This document shows, one piece after another, positions 23,873 through 32,952 of a DNA stretch of 64,000 nucleotides. The number at the start of each line of letters is the position of its first letter. The first letter of the stretch is position 1. Source of the DNA: an uncultured Lachnospiraceae bacterium (GTDB lineage Bacteria; Bacillota; Clostridia; Lachnospirales; Lachnospiraceae); the NCBI GenBank assembly GCA_934293575.1, contig CAKQYU010000003.1, positions 186,001 to 250,000 on the forward strand. Direction: 5' to 3'. The notes below the pieces were generated by a model that was not told the DNA's origin, ran no database searches, and saw only the letters and a list, made by a program, of their open reading frames with translations. Position numbers and translations under genes: made by a program.

Positions 23873-25342
23873 TTATTTTGTATTTTTTATTCGTTTTCCC
23901 ACACTTTTTATAATTGGCAATATAATATTTCTAGTTTGCGGAATTGTCAAAACAGTACACGCATAGCTAATGCAACACAATAATATCAACAATAATTGCA
24001 AGAAAAAACTATTTTTAAACGATAATCCTATTATTGCTATAGGAACCATCGTAAGGGAACCTATCATCGCAGGCATCATATTTTTTAAGATTTTTATTGG
24101 TGACATTTTAATATAAATCTTTCCTATAACTAAATTAATTACACCAAACAAAACGCGTGCAATACTTCTCGCAAATACTATATAAATAAATCCTTTATTC
24201 ACTGTTACCAATAATAAACCAACTAATTCAATCAATTGAAGAACTTGAGACAATACCGAAAGTTTTGGTTTTTCATTTGCTGTAAACGTTAAGCTAATAT
24301 ACTGTCCGGTTAATATTGTAAATGATTGTGCCAAAGAATACAAACCAACAAAAAGACTTGCCTCTGACCATTGAGAACCAAACAAAACATTAGTCACAAA
24401 ATCCCTAAATAAAAATACACCCATACCTAGTGGAATAAGCAACAACCCAACTTTTTGCTGAAACGAGTAAAAAACCCTATCGAATTGTTTCTTATCACTT
24501 TTTACAGCGGATAAAGCAGATAACAAAACAGAAGTTGTTGATGCTGCAACTATGTTCATTATACTGGTTACCATTGTAATCGAATTTTTATACAATCCTA
24601 AATAGTAACTAGTTAAATATTTACCAATAATAAATGTTCCAATATATGACGTCATCCAAAGTAACACGGATTCAACCAAAGTCCACATACTAAAAGAAAA
24701 CATTTTCTTTAGTATACTAAATTTAAAAAATAAATATGGTTTCCATGAGGATTTTACAGTCAAAATAATTGCATTTACTAAATTAGTAGCTATTGTTCCC
24801 CATATAATAGACCAATACCCAAATCCCATAAACGCAAGCGGAATTGTAATAACTACCGGCATAAAGGCTCCAACTATCCTCGCCAAAAATAAAGTTTTAA
24901 AATCAAACTTTTTTTTATAAATTGCCATCTGAATACTTGAAAATGCTGTTAAAAACAAAGATATACTTGCAATAGCAATAACATATCCAAGTCCTGGATT
25001 ACCCACTTGAGCAGCTATTGGATTTCTTAAAAGTACAATCACAAGCCATAGAACAAATGAAATACATAAATTTGTCCAAAATGCAACATTTGCATTTTCA
25101 TAAAATTCCTTATCATTGCGAAATTGCTTTTGAATTAGGTACTTTTGAAATCCAGCATCGGTAAAAATATCTGCAAAACTTGTTACCATATTAACTGTTG
25201 CAACCACACCAAATTCATCAGGAGTAAGTAATCTAGCTAATATCATACTTGTAAATGGTGTTATTAGTTTAGCAGCAATTTCTGTTATACCTGCCCATTT
25301 TACTGACGTTTCTATTTTCTTATTTAAATTATCTATTTCCAT
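23873..25342 (-). CDS. Polysaccharide repeat-unit flippase (Wzx, MOP superfamily)
   Basis: A 489-residue membrane protein with about 12-14 hydrophobic helices. The start (WAGITEIAAKLITPFTSMIL, ARLLTPDEFGVVATVNMVT, FADIFTDAGFQKYLI) is characteristic of WzxC/TuaB-type lipopolysaccharide and teichuronic acid flippases of the MOP superfamily, which move undecaprenyl-PP-linked repeats across the membrane. It pairs with the Wzy-like gene at 27779. The ribosome site is weak (ATG at 25342, or TTG one codon earlier). A 60-bp gap upstream is the largest in the operon but shows no terminator. Base composition is AT-rich like its neighbours. Confidence 0.9.
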   Translation of the reverse strand: MEIDNLNKKIETSVKWAGITEIAAKLITPFTSMILARLLTPDEFGVVATVNMVTSFADIFTDAGFQKYLIQKQFRNDKEFYENANVAFWTNLCISFVLWLVIVLLRNPIAAQVGNPGLGYVIAIASISLFLTAFSSIQMAIYKKKFDFKTLFLARIVGAFMPVVITIPLAFMGFGYWSIIWGTIATNLVNAIILTVKSSWKPYLFFKFSILKKMFSFSMWTLVESVLLWMTSYIGTFIIGKYLTSYYLGLYKNSITMVTSIMNIVAASTTSVLLSALSAVKSDKKQFDRVFYSFQQKVGLLLIPLGMGVFLFRDFVTNVLFGSQWSEASLFVGLYSLAQSFTILTGQYISLTFTANEKPKLSVLSQVLQLIELVGLLLVTVNKGFIYIVFARSIARVLFGVINLVIGKIYIKMSPIKILKNMMPAMIGSLTMVPIAIIGLSFKNSFFLQLLLILLCCISYACTVLTIPQTRNIILPIIKSVGKRIKNTK

Positions 25343-25402
25343 CAAACCATCCGTCTTTTACATTATCTATTTAACATCTTATTATTTAAAAACACAACAA
25401 AA

Positions 25403-26590
25403 TTATTGAGGTCTACTCTTAGGGAAAAGAAATCGTTTTAATTTTACCGCAATTACCATAATATTGCTTTTACAAGATCTTTTAAAATTTGATTTGTAAA
25501 CCAGCAACATACGATTTGCCCTATTTAATCCACTTTTCAGAAATACCTGTTTGTATTTTGCAGTACCTTTTGGTGCCGAAATTGGATGATGAATTGCTGC
25601 ATTAGCCAGAGCATTTCGCTTTGGAATTTCAACCATATCAACATCTTTCCTAACAATAGATAATAATTCACTGCCTTTACTATTATGAACCATTGCAGAA
25701 GAAACTCCATGTGGATTATACCCATCCATTCCCTGTTCTACATAATGATAATCTCCAATCATCAAGTCTCCCAGTAATGTATCATCTTTAAATGGACAAA
25801 CATAACAAGAAGGACGTTTCAAGTATCGAAAGGCTGAACCAAAACTGCTTTTATGAAATTGTTCCATAAATATCTTTCCATTTTCAAATTCTACATAATT
25901 ATAAAAAGGTTTCCACTTACCATTTTTTTTATATCTATTTGTAAAAAATTTTATAGTATCTCCATATTTTTTTTTCAATGCATCACAATATTGTTCCTGA
26001 ACATATACTGATGTAGGACCATGACATACCAACTCAACTGTATACAAATTTTTATTATCATTAAAATAATCAACAACCGCTGCTACATCACATGGTAATC
26101 CAATAAAAAGGCATCTGTTTCCCTTCTTTAAATCTACAGAAACATTTTTATAAATAAATCTCTTATCTGCCTGAACATACTTAGAACCTTTTAATTTTAC
26201 CAGTTCCGCTTCCTTATCAATCCTACAATATATAACTTCTTTATAATCCTCAGAATATGCTGCTCCATAAACGATACCACCGTTTCTTATAAAAGCTGAT
26301 GATATAGCTGTTGCCAATCCACCTGACGAACATGATATTATATCCTTATTTTTCTTATAACTTGCCGCGTAAAATTCAATAAAATCTGTTTTTTTATTTC
26401 CATTATTTTTTATTGGGCAAACTGCAAGGCATTTACCACAACCTAAACACTTGGCTTCATTTATAATAAACGGATATAAAAACCCAGTTTTATCTGGTTT
26501 CATCTGTATAATATTATTTGGGCACGCACTTGCACACATGCTACAACCACAACATTCTTTATTCTCTTTATATAAATTTTCTGTTTTCAT
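25403..26590 (-). CDS. Coenzyme F420 hydrogenase/dehydrogenase beta-type Fe-S protein
   Basis: A 395-residue cytoplasmic protein. The N-terminus carries two 4Fe-4S clusters (CxxCxxCxxxCP at C13/16/19/23 and C48/51/54/58), followed by FrhB-type domains with SSGGLATAIS, GLPCDVAAV and VCHGPTS. In bacterial polysaccharide clusters such proteins typically lie beside a pyruvyltransferase; their reaction is undefined and is thought to be a reduction of a sugar or pyruvyl group. Its ATG overlaps the stop of the pyruvyltransferase gene (TAATG), so translation is coupled. F420 itself is not expected in this organism, so the electron donor is open. Confidence 0.88.
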   Translation of the reverse strand: MKTENLYKENKECCGCSMCASACPNNIIQMKPDKTGFLYPFIINEAKCLGCGKCLAVCPIKNNGNKKTDFIEFYAASYKKNKDIISCSSGGLATAISSAFIRNGGIVYGAAYSEDYKEVIYCRIDKEAELVKLKGSKYVQADKRFIYKNVSVDLKKGNRCLFIGLPCDVAAVVDYFNDNKNLYTVELVCHGPTSVYVQEQYCDALKKKYGDTIKFFTNRYKKNGKWKPFYNYVEFENGKIFMEQFHKSSFGSAFRYLKRPSCYVCPFKDDTLLGDLMIGDYHYVEQGMDGYNPHGVSSAMVHNSKGSELLSIVRKDVDMVEIPKRNALANAAIHHPISAPKGTAKYKQVFLKSGLNRANRMLLVYKSNFKRSCKSNIMVIAVKLKRFLFPKSRPQ

Positions 26591-27747
26591 TATTTGCAAT
26601 CCTCTAATGCATTTACCAAATAATCCATTGATTTCTGACGTTCCATCATAATTTTTTTATTAACTAAATTATAATCTATTAATGAAGTATCAAAATCATT
26701 AACTGAATTTTCATTAAACACAAGCCTAGATTCTAATCCCCACATTTTTAAAATATTGTCTATTCGGCTATTCCTTGAATTTTTACTACCTGTCTTCGTT
26801 CTATAGAATACATAAAATTGTTTATTATTAATAACAGAAAATGCCAATCCATGAAATGAATCTGTCATAACGTACTCTGCATCTCTAATCAAATTAATAA
26901 AATCCTCTGGTCCTTTTCCTGTAATAACCTCATCAGCATAGCTTATATCTATCGAAGATACACTTTCTGTACTAAGAATAGACACTAATTTAATACCACA
27001 TTTATCAGCAAAATCTCTGGCTAATTTTTTATGTTCCATCGTATTTCCAAGAAAATAGCATAAAATATACTTTTCTTTCATAATATGTTTAATCGGTACA
27101 AGTTCTTCCCATTTTTGCTTTGATAATAAATAGGTAGGGTCAACTACAACCTCTACCGGAACATCACATATAGTTTGAATTATTTTTTTCCCTTGTTCTT
27201 CCCTTACACTAATATGATTCATCCTTTTCCAGAAATTTGCAGCACTACTCCAACAATAATATGGATACTTTGATACCCCTAAACTCGTTGCGTACGAAAT
27301 TTTATTCATATTATCAGGTGCAAACCGAAGAGTTGTAAAATTTCCAAATGCTGCATCTGGCGGCCATATTTGATCACTTCCAACTAAAACACCATTATAA
27401 TTTTCTATCGTATGTTTTTTTAATTCAGCAATACCATTACATTTCACTCTATTTAAAAGACATCTTTCAATAAATTCATTTGAAACCTTTTTTCTTTCAT
27501 CAATATTAAGCTTATGTATTTCATCTAAGATGGGGTTATTTCTTTTACTTTTAATTTTTTTTATAATTTCCGATACAAAATATACAAAAAGCCAGGGTGT
27601 GAACCGAATATTTTTATAACCTATCCGCGTATAATCTATAATCTCAGTATCATAACCTAAATTTTCTATTACTCTTTGTGTTGCATATGCTTGCAAAAGC
27701 ATTCCGTAATTTACTCCTTTATATGCAAGACATAATCCTATTTTCAT
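26590..27747 (-). CDS. Polysaccharide pyruvyl transferase family protein
   Basis: A 385-residue protein of the family that includes CsaB and WcaK, which add ketal pyruvate from PEP to a sugar. The features are MKIGLCLAYKGVNYGMLLQA at the start, VGSDQIWPP, TYLLSKQKWEEL, GKGPEDFINLIRDAEYVMTDSFHGLAFS near the end, and ISVREEQGK. It is translationally coupled to the following Fe-S protein, the usual partner. Pyruvylation adds negative charge, and in other Gram-positives it creates the ligand for SLH domains. Assignment to family is firm; acceptor sugar unknown. Confidence 0.88.
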   Translation of the reverse strand: MKIGLCLAYKGVNYGMLLQAYATQRVIENLGYDTEIIDYTRIGYKNIRFTPWLFVYFVSEIIKKIKSKRNNPILDEIHKLNIDERKKVSNEFIERCLLNRVKCNGIAELKKHTIENYNGVLVGSDQIWPPDAAFGNFTTLRFAPDNMNKISYATSLGVSKYPYYCWSSAANFWKRMNHISVREEQGKKIIQTICDVPVEVVVDPTYLLSKQKWEELVPIKHIMKEKYILCYFLGNTMEHKKLARDFADKCGIKLVSILSTESVSSIDISYADEVITGKGPEDFINLIRDAEYVMTDSFHGLAFSVINNKQFYVFYRTKTGSKNSRNSRIDNILKMWGLESRLVFNENSVNDFDTSLIDYNLVNKKIMMERQKSMDYLVNALEDCK

Positions 27748-27778
27748 AAATCCACATTCCTTTCACTAAACACTATGT

Positions 27779-28996
27779 TTAATTCTTAATATATTGGGGT
27801 TTTCTTCTATTTTTACTTAATACTGCACATAAAAGTGATATGTATATATAAAAATAGAAATCATATATCATAACCACAGCAATTCCCGAAATTAGAATGC
27901 ATCCCCAAAAAATAAAACTCAACCAACTTAAACTCCTATCTTCCTTTATTATTGTTTTATTCCTTGAAACCATCATAAGATCATATCCAATTCCTAAAAA
28001 ACCAAAAAAGAATATTGTCGTTCCAAGTAATCCCGTACACGATATCAATTCATAATACATAGAATGAGAATATGCACCAACATTATATGCTATTCCACCT
28101 AAACCAATTCCTAATATAGGATGATTCTTAAACTGCTCTAGTGCAAAAGCCTGATATCTGGCTCTTGCTAAATCTCCTGTGTTATTCGCACCTAATAATC
28201 TTGCACCTAATACGGTTTTTTGTAACAAATAATCCTTCATTATAAGAAGCATTATAATCACTAGCACAGTCAATGTAATATACATTAAAAATCTCATTCT
28301 TGATCTATATTGTGTACGAAGGGGAATAAAATAAACAGATATAGCTGCAAATAAAAACATTCCCAAAACAAGAAATCCACGTCTTGATGCCGCAGATATC
28401 TGTGCAATAACCACAATTCCCATCATAATACATAACAACAGTTCAAATATTAAATTATGTTTATTCCTACAAAGAATAAAAACACAATATGCCATAAGTA
28501 AGAAAAATGATGACATAACATTAGTATTTAAAGATTGTAACCCAATTGCTCCAGATGAAGAAACAACAACGCCCTTTATAAGAGAATTCACCGCTAACAA
28601 AGTTACAGTAATACTAATATCAAATGTAATTATATTTAAATATTCCGGTTTTGATTTTAATAATAGATATATAGAATATGATGATAATAAATATTCTAAC
28701 ATCCTTATTTCTAAATCTAAACCATATTTTGCATTAGCCATAAAAATTGTTATGATAAATCCCAACGCCAAAAAAATATAAAAATATAAATACCTGTCCT
28801 TTTTTATTTTCCCATGTTGTACAAAAATAATTTGTATACATCCAAATAATATTAAAATTGTACACAAAATTATCATTACACCATTAATAGGTTTTATCCC
28901 ATATTGAAAAAAAAACGAATAAAATAATAATGTACACGCAACCAACAACCACAATTGATAGAAATATCTATTATTTTTTCTTTTTCCTTCTATCAT
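27779..28996 (-). CDS. O-antigen ligase / polymerase-like membrane protein (Wzy)
   Basis: A 405-residue protein with about 11-12 hydrophobic helices. The region FKNHPILGIGLGGIAYN, then YSHSMYYELISCTGLLG is the large loop and Wzy_C signature of O-antigen polymerases and ligases. With Wzx and Wzz in the same operon it is expected to polymerise repeat units on the outer face of the membrane. GGGGAT precedes the ATG. As usual for Wzy, overall similarity is low and AT content is high. A ligase role cannot be excluded. Confidence 0.85.
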   Translation of the reverse strand: MIEGKRKNNRYFYQLWLLVACTLLFYSFFFQYGIKPINGVMIILCTILILFGCIQIIFVQHGKIKKDRYLYFYIFLALGFIITIFMANAKYGLDLEIRMLEYLLSSYSIYLLLKSKPEYLNIITFDISITVTLLAVNSLIKGVVVSSSGAIGLQSLNTNVMSSFFLLMAYCVFILCRNKHNLIFELLLCIMMGIVVIAQISAASRRGFLVLGMFLFAAISVYFIPLRTQYRSRMRFLMYITLTVLVIIMLLIMKDYLLQKTVLGARLLGANNTGDLARARYQAFALEQFKNHPILGIGLGGIAYNVGAYSHSMYYELISCTGLLGTTIFFFGFLGIGYDLMMVSRNKTIIKEDRSLSWLSFIFWGCILISGIAVVMIYDFYFYIYISLLCAVLSKNRRKPQYIKN

Positions 28997-29005
28997 ATAT
29001 ATCCC

Positions 29006-30172
29006 CTATCCTTCAATATTTTTACCGATAAAGTCTAATATTTTTCTTGCTCTCATGTCAATACTTAATTCTTTTGCTGTTTCTAATGCATTTATAGCCA
29101 ATTCATCTCTTTTTTTCTCATCTTTAAGAATATTAATCGCCTGTCTTATTTCTTCGATTGACAATGGATTAATTCGAATTGAATTTTTCGAATTCAAAAC
29201 ATCATCATTAAATGGTAAATCGGAAGATACAACCGGCAAGCCGCAAGCCATTGCCTCAACTATAGCATTACATGATCCCTCTGCCAGTGTAGGTAGCACA
29301 AACACATCAACTGCATTTAATAACACAGGAATTTCATTATGTTCCATAGCTTTACAAAAAACAACCCTTTCACCAGAAGGTTTTACTTCTCCTCTTCCCG
29401 CATATGCTACATATATTCCTTCAGATTGATTTACTGCTTCTAATAAACGCTTATCTCCCTTTCTTTCAATAAATCCACCTACAAATCCAACTATATACTT
29501 ATCTTCAGGCAAGCCAAGCTTTTTCCTACATTCCATCCTATCCCTTTTATAAAACAATGTTAAATCTGTTGAATTTGGAGCTGTTAAGACAGGCACATTA
29601 TTAACAAAACCTAAATCATATAATTCATTTGTATTTTTTGTAGAAACAGATATAACACCTGCCAAACCTTCCACTTCTTTTGTTTTAGGAATTCCATAAG
29701 TATTGCCAACTTCTGTTTTAAAATCACACTCTCCATATGCAAAAAAAGATGGTAATTTCAAATATCTTCCAATTTTTATTGCCGCTAATCCTCCATATAA
29801 AACAAAATGACCATATACAAAATCAAAAGAGGCGTTTAATTTTTTTGCAACCTTCATTGCTGCTTGTTCGAATAACCTTTCCGATATAATTTCTGTATTA
29901 AACGAACCAATTTGTATTGATGAAGCTGATATATATCTTGGATAATATACTTTAACTTTACTTCCCCTTTCTGTTGTATGAATTTCACTTTTAGGTATTA
30001 ATCGTATTTTTTTGCGATATTTTGTTATAGAAACCGGTGAAATAACCACACACTCTATTCCGCAATCAGCTATCGCAAAAATTAAATTTTGAAAAAAAAC
30101 ATTTCTATATTTATTTACTTCGTTTGGATACATTCCAACAAATAAAGCTTTTTTTATTTCTTTTTTTGCCAT
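29006..30172 (-). CDS. Glycosyltransferase family 4
   Basis: A 388-residue GT-B enzyme. The C-terminal nucleotide-sugar half is clear: VGFVGGFIERKGDKRLLEA, VAYAGRGE, LLNAVDVFVLPTLAEGSCNAIVEAMACGLPVVSSDLPFN, with the EX7E pair. The N-terminal half (KALFVGMYPNEVNKYRNVFFQNL) binds the acceptor. Two adjacent ATGs follow an AGAGG site; I take the second for better spacing (7 bases). The gene overlaps no neighbour but follows the 30184 gene by a few bases. It adds one sugar of the repeat unit in the cytoplasm; donor unknown. Confidence 0.88.
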   Translation of the reverse strand: MAKKEIKKALFVGMYPNEVNKYRNVFFQNLIFAIADCGIECVVISPVSITKYRKKIRLIPKSEIHTTERGSKVKVYYPRYISASSIQIGSFNTEIISERLFEQAAMKVAKKLNASFDFVYGHFVLYGGLAAIKIGRYLKLPSFFAYGECDFKTEVGNTYGIPKTKEVEGLAGVISVSTKNTNELYDLGFVNNVPVLTAPNSTDLTLFYKRDRMECRKKLGLPEDKYIVGFVGGFIERKGDKRLLEAVNQSEGIYVAYAGRGEVKPSGERVVFCKAMEHNEIPVLLNAVDVFVLPTLAEGSCNAIVEAMACGLPVVSSDLPFNDDVLNSKNSIRINPLSIEEIRQAINILKDEKKRDELAINALETAKELSIDMRARKILDFIGKNIEG

Positions 30173-30183
30173 CATCCAACCTC

Positions 30184-31254
30184 TCAATCATCCTCATACT
30201 CTAAAAACCGATCTATTTCCTTTATAAACCTGTCATCCTCATCTACCACATCTTTTATAGCTTGATTACACGCAAGATCAAATTGTTTTTCATTTATATT
30301 TATATAATAATCATATAATTTGTCTGCAAAACAATCATCTGCATCTAATGAAATTCCAACACCCTGTTCCAAAGTAAGTCGTTCCTTATAACCATTTGTT
30401 TCTACCAATTGCGGAATATGATATATTAATCCATCATAATAGCGATTTGATACTGCATATTTTAATTCATCTCCATCTCTTCCACCATAACAATTATTCA
30501 ATATTGCCGCATCTGAAATTAAATTATATTTATCTTTATTATTATATAATCCTGTGAAGACAACATTTTTAATTTGATTTTCTTCACAATACAATTTATA
30601 TTTTTCTAAATCTGTTCCACCACCATGATAAACTAACAAAAAACGATTATCATTTTTTAACTGGTTAATATAATTTTTTTGAAAATCAAAAAAACGAACC
30701 GTACCATTCCAAACAATTTTTAATGGCATTTCTTTTTTTATAAACCTTGGTTCTTCAATCATCTCTTCCCGATTAAAATTATGAGCAATAACATAATCAT
30801 ATTCCGGCAAAAACTTTTTAAAACCTTTTGATGAAATTGTAGTAAAAAAACTATTTGTTATAACTGTTCTTTCAATCAATCTAAAAATTTTATATTTTTC
30901 ATAACTGTAATCCCGTATGTCAAAAATATAACTATTATTAAATTTTTTTAATTGATCAAACAACAATACCCCTGTTAATGTTGATAATAAAATTAATTTT
31001 TGAGGGTTATCCTGTTTTATTTGTTTTATAACCCATTTTCTAAATTTAATAAAATCAAATAATTTATCAAGTTTATTTTTACTTTCTGCTGATGATAATT
31101 TAAAATATGAATAATTTTCAGGCAAATCCAACGCAAAATTTCCTCTGTTCCAAAATAAAACTTTATAATCTATATTTTTTTTGTCTAATCGTTCCGTATA
31201 TCTCGATAAATATGGACAATATTTTAAATCACCACAAAATATAATCGTAAGCAT
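30184..31254 (-). CDS. Glycosyltransferase-like protein (GT-B, GT4-like)
   Basis: A 356-residue protein with a GT-B outline: an N-terminal half beginning MLTIIFCGDLKYCPYLSRY, then LKIVWNGTVRFFDFQKN, FLLVYHGGGTDLEKYKLYCEE, NVVFTGLYNNKDKYNLISDA and a C-terminal IPQLVETNGYKERL segment. The usual EX7E of GT4 is not clean, so family placement is tentative. GAGAGG lies 6 bases before the ATG. It lies in the most AT-rich part of the operon, between a TupA-like gene and a GT4 gene. A role in repeat-unit assembly is inferred from context. Confidence 0.72.
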   Translation of the reverse strand: MLTIIFCGDLKYCPYLSRYTERLDKKNIDYKVLFWNRGNFALDLPENYSYFKLSSAESKNKLDKLFDFIKFRKWVIKQIKQDNPQKLILLSTLTGVLLFDQLKKFNNSYIFDIRDYSYEKYKIFRLIERTVITNSFFTTISSKGFKKFLPEYDYVIAHNFNREEMIEEPRFIKKEMPLKIVWNGTVRFFDFQKNYINQLKNDNRFLLVYHGGGTDLEKYKLYCEENQIKNVVFTGLYNNKDKYNLISDAAILNNCYGGRDGDELKYAVSNRYYDGLIYHIPQLVETNGYKERLTLEQGVGISLDADDCFADKLYDYYININEKQFDLACNQAIKDVVDEDDRFIKEIDRFLEYEDD

Positions 31255-31280
31255 TTTTATCCTCTCATATTAGAATGTCT

Positions 31281-32171
31281 TTATTTATTAGTTAAGTCTG
31301 ATATATCTAACATTTTTCCCCATTCCAAGTCATATTTATCCGGATGAAATGGCATCATACCCCCACTTGGTGTGAAAGTAAGTTCAGCAAAATAATATGT
31401 ATTATCTGCCTCAAAAAAATCCACCCTAACAAATTCAAAATCCTGACATAAAACCTCTGCTGCATTTTTCATTTCATCAAAAAAAGATGGAAGTTCCTCA
31501 ATATCCATTGGGTCGTAATCATCTCTCGTCAATGGCATTTTTTTCCCATTTAAATAATAGAATCCTATTTTAGCCTGTCTATCATGAACCAAATCACTTG
31601 ATATATATATATACTGTGGCTTTCCATTAAAGCAAAAAAACTTGTAATCTGTAATACATTCCCCTAAATATTTTTCACAAGTAATATGTGGTTTGATTTT
31701 TGAATAATGAGTCTCAATGTTATAGCCACCAAAATCTTCTTTCATCCACTTTCTCATTTTTTTAATTGCTTCTTTTTTATTCAAGCTACTTTTATCTGAA
31801 CATATTATGTTATATGCACATCCATGGTTACATTTTAAAACAAACTTAGCAGGTAAAGAATCCCAATCAATTTCATCAACTGAGTCCCAATCTCCAATCA
31901 TTGGAACCAAAATTTTTTCTAATCCCTTATTTTTAACATATTCTCTTACTCTATATTTATCTGCACCTTGAATTACTAATTCATTTTGAGGGTAATTATA
32001 CAGTTTAAGCCATTGAATTTTCTCATTGAATGTCTTTGGATTTTTTAAATCTACTCCTTTTTTCAGTATGATTCTAGAATAAATTTTACACAACCATTGA
32101 TCTGGAAGAACCAAATGTGCAAAAATCTGTCCCTTTCTTCTAATCTTATATAATATTGAATTTCTTTCCAT
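31281..32171 (-). CDS. TupA-like ATP-grasp family protein
   Basis: A 296-residue cytoplasmic protein. Typical of the TupA-like ATP-grasp family are: KNPKTFNEKIQWLKLYN, ADKYRVREYVKNKG, AKFVLKCNHGCAYNIIC, EDFGGYNIETHY, YKFFCFNGKPQYIYISSD and RVDFFEADNTYYFAELTFTPSGGMMPF. In Bacillus halodurans TupA is needed for teichuronopeptide, a wall polymer of uronic acids and amino acids. ATP-grasp enzymes join a carboxylate to an amine or similar nucleophile. The same operon encodes Ugd and an epimerase that make uronic acids, so amidation of a uronate is plausible. Start supported by AGGAG 7 bases upstream. Confidence 0.85.
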   Translation of the reverse strand: MERNSILYKIRRKGQIFAHLVLPDQWLCKIYSRIILKKGVDLKNPKTFNEKIQWLKLYNYPQNELVIQGADKYRVREYVKNKGLEKILVPMIGDWDSVDEIDWDSLPAKFVLKCNHGCAYNIICSDKSSLNKKEAIKKMRKWMKEDFGGYNIETHYSKIKPHITCEKYLGECITDYKFFCFNGKPQYIYISSDLVHDRQAKIGFYYLNGKKMPLTRDDYDPMDIEELPSFFDEMKNAAEVLCQDFEFVRVDFFEADNTYYFAELTFTPSGGMMPFHPDKYDLEWGKMLDISDLTNK

Positions 32172-32948
32172 TTATTTACTCCTATTTGTTTCATATTTTA
32201 CTTTTTTTATGATTCCATAAAACATATTCCAACAAGTATACCACATAGAAACAATTGCTGGTTTTTCATCACATAAATGAAATAAATCATAATGACTTTT
32301 AAATTTTTTTTTAAATTTATCATGACTGATACTTACTTTTCTAACTCTATACTTAGCCAAATTTTCTTCAAGTAAATATGCACAAGTTTCTGGTTTTTTA
32401 TAAAGCTGAAGTCGAATAGCATAATCATTATTCTTCCTGATATCTTTAATCTGAATTAATCCAAATTCTTTGGCACTATACATCATTGTAAGTTGTCCAA
32501 TATAATCGTAATTGTACATCTTATTCTTATTTACTTTCTTAGGACCAGATACATAAATATTTAATGGCTTAGAATCTTCATCTATTTTCTCATATTCTGT
32601 AAATGAAAGACTATAACCATTTTTCTTCATAAAATCAATCTGATGTTCAAGTTTCTCTGGCATCCAAAGATCATCTGAATCTAAAAAAGCTATCCATTCA
32701 CCTCTGGCCTCTCTTAATCCTCTATTTCTGGTTAATGCAGCTCCACAATTTTTTTCATTTTTTAAATATTTTATCCGCTCATCATTAATTGATTCAACAA
32801 TTTGATCCGTATCATCTGATGAACAGTCATCTATGATAATCAATTCCCAATTTGTATATGTTTGATTTAAAACAGACTGAATGGACTCCGTTATAAATTC
32901 TCCCGTATTCCATGATGGCATTATAATTGAAACTAAATTATCTATCAT
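32172..32948 (-). CDS. Glycosyltransferase family 2
   Basis: A 258-residue GT-A enzyme. LVSIIMPSWNTGEFITESIQ, LNQTYTNWELIIIDDCSSDD, LTRNRGLREARGEWIAFLDSDDLW give the nucleotide site with the DSDD metal motif. The short C-terminal part (YRVRKVSISHDKFKKKF) resembles CpsI/EpsE-type transferases that add the second sugar to the lipid carrier. It starts 4 bp after the sugar-phosphate transferase and abuts the TupA-like gene, so coupling with chain initiation is likely. Donor and acceptor unknown. Confidence 0.9.
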   Translation of the reverse strand: MIDNLVSIIMPSWNTGEFITESIQSVLNQTYTNWELIIIDDCSSDDTDQIVESINDERIKYLKNEKNCGAALTRNRGLREARGEWIAFLDSDDLWMPEKLEHQIDFMKKNGYSLSFTEYEKIDEDSKPLNIYVSGPKKVNKNKMYNYDYIGQLTMMYSAKEFGLIQIKDIRKNNDYAIRLQLYKKPETCAYLLEENLAKYRVRKVSISHDKFKKKFKSHYDLFHLCDEKPAIVSMWYTCWNMFYGIIKKVKYETNRSK

Positions 32949-32952
32949 CTTT

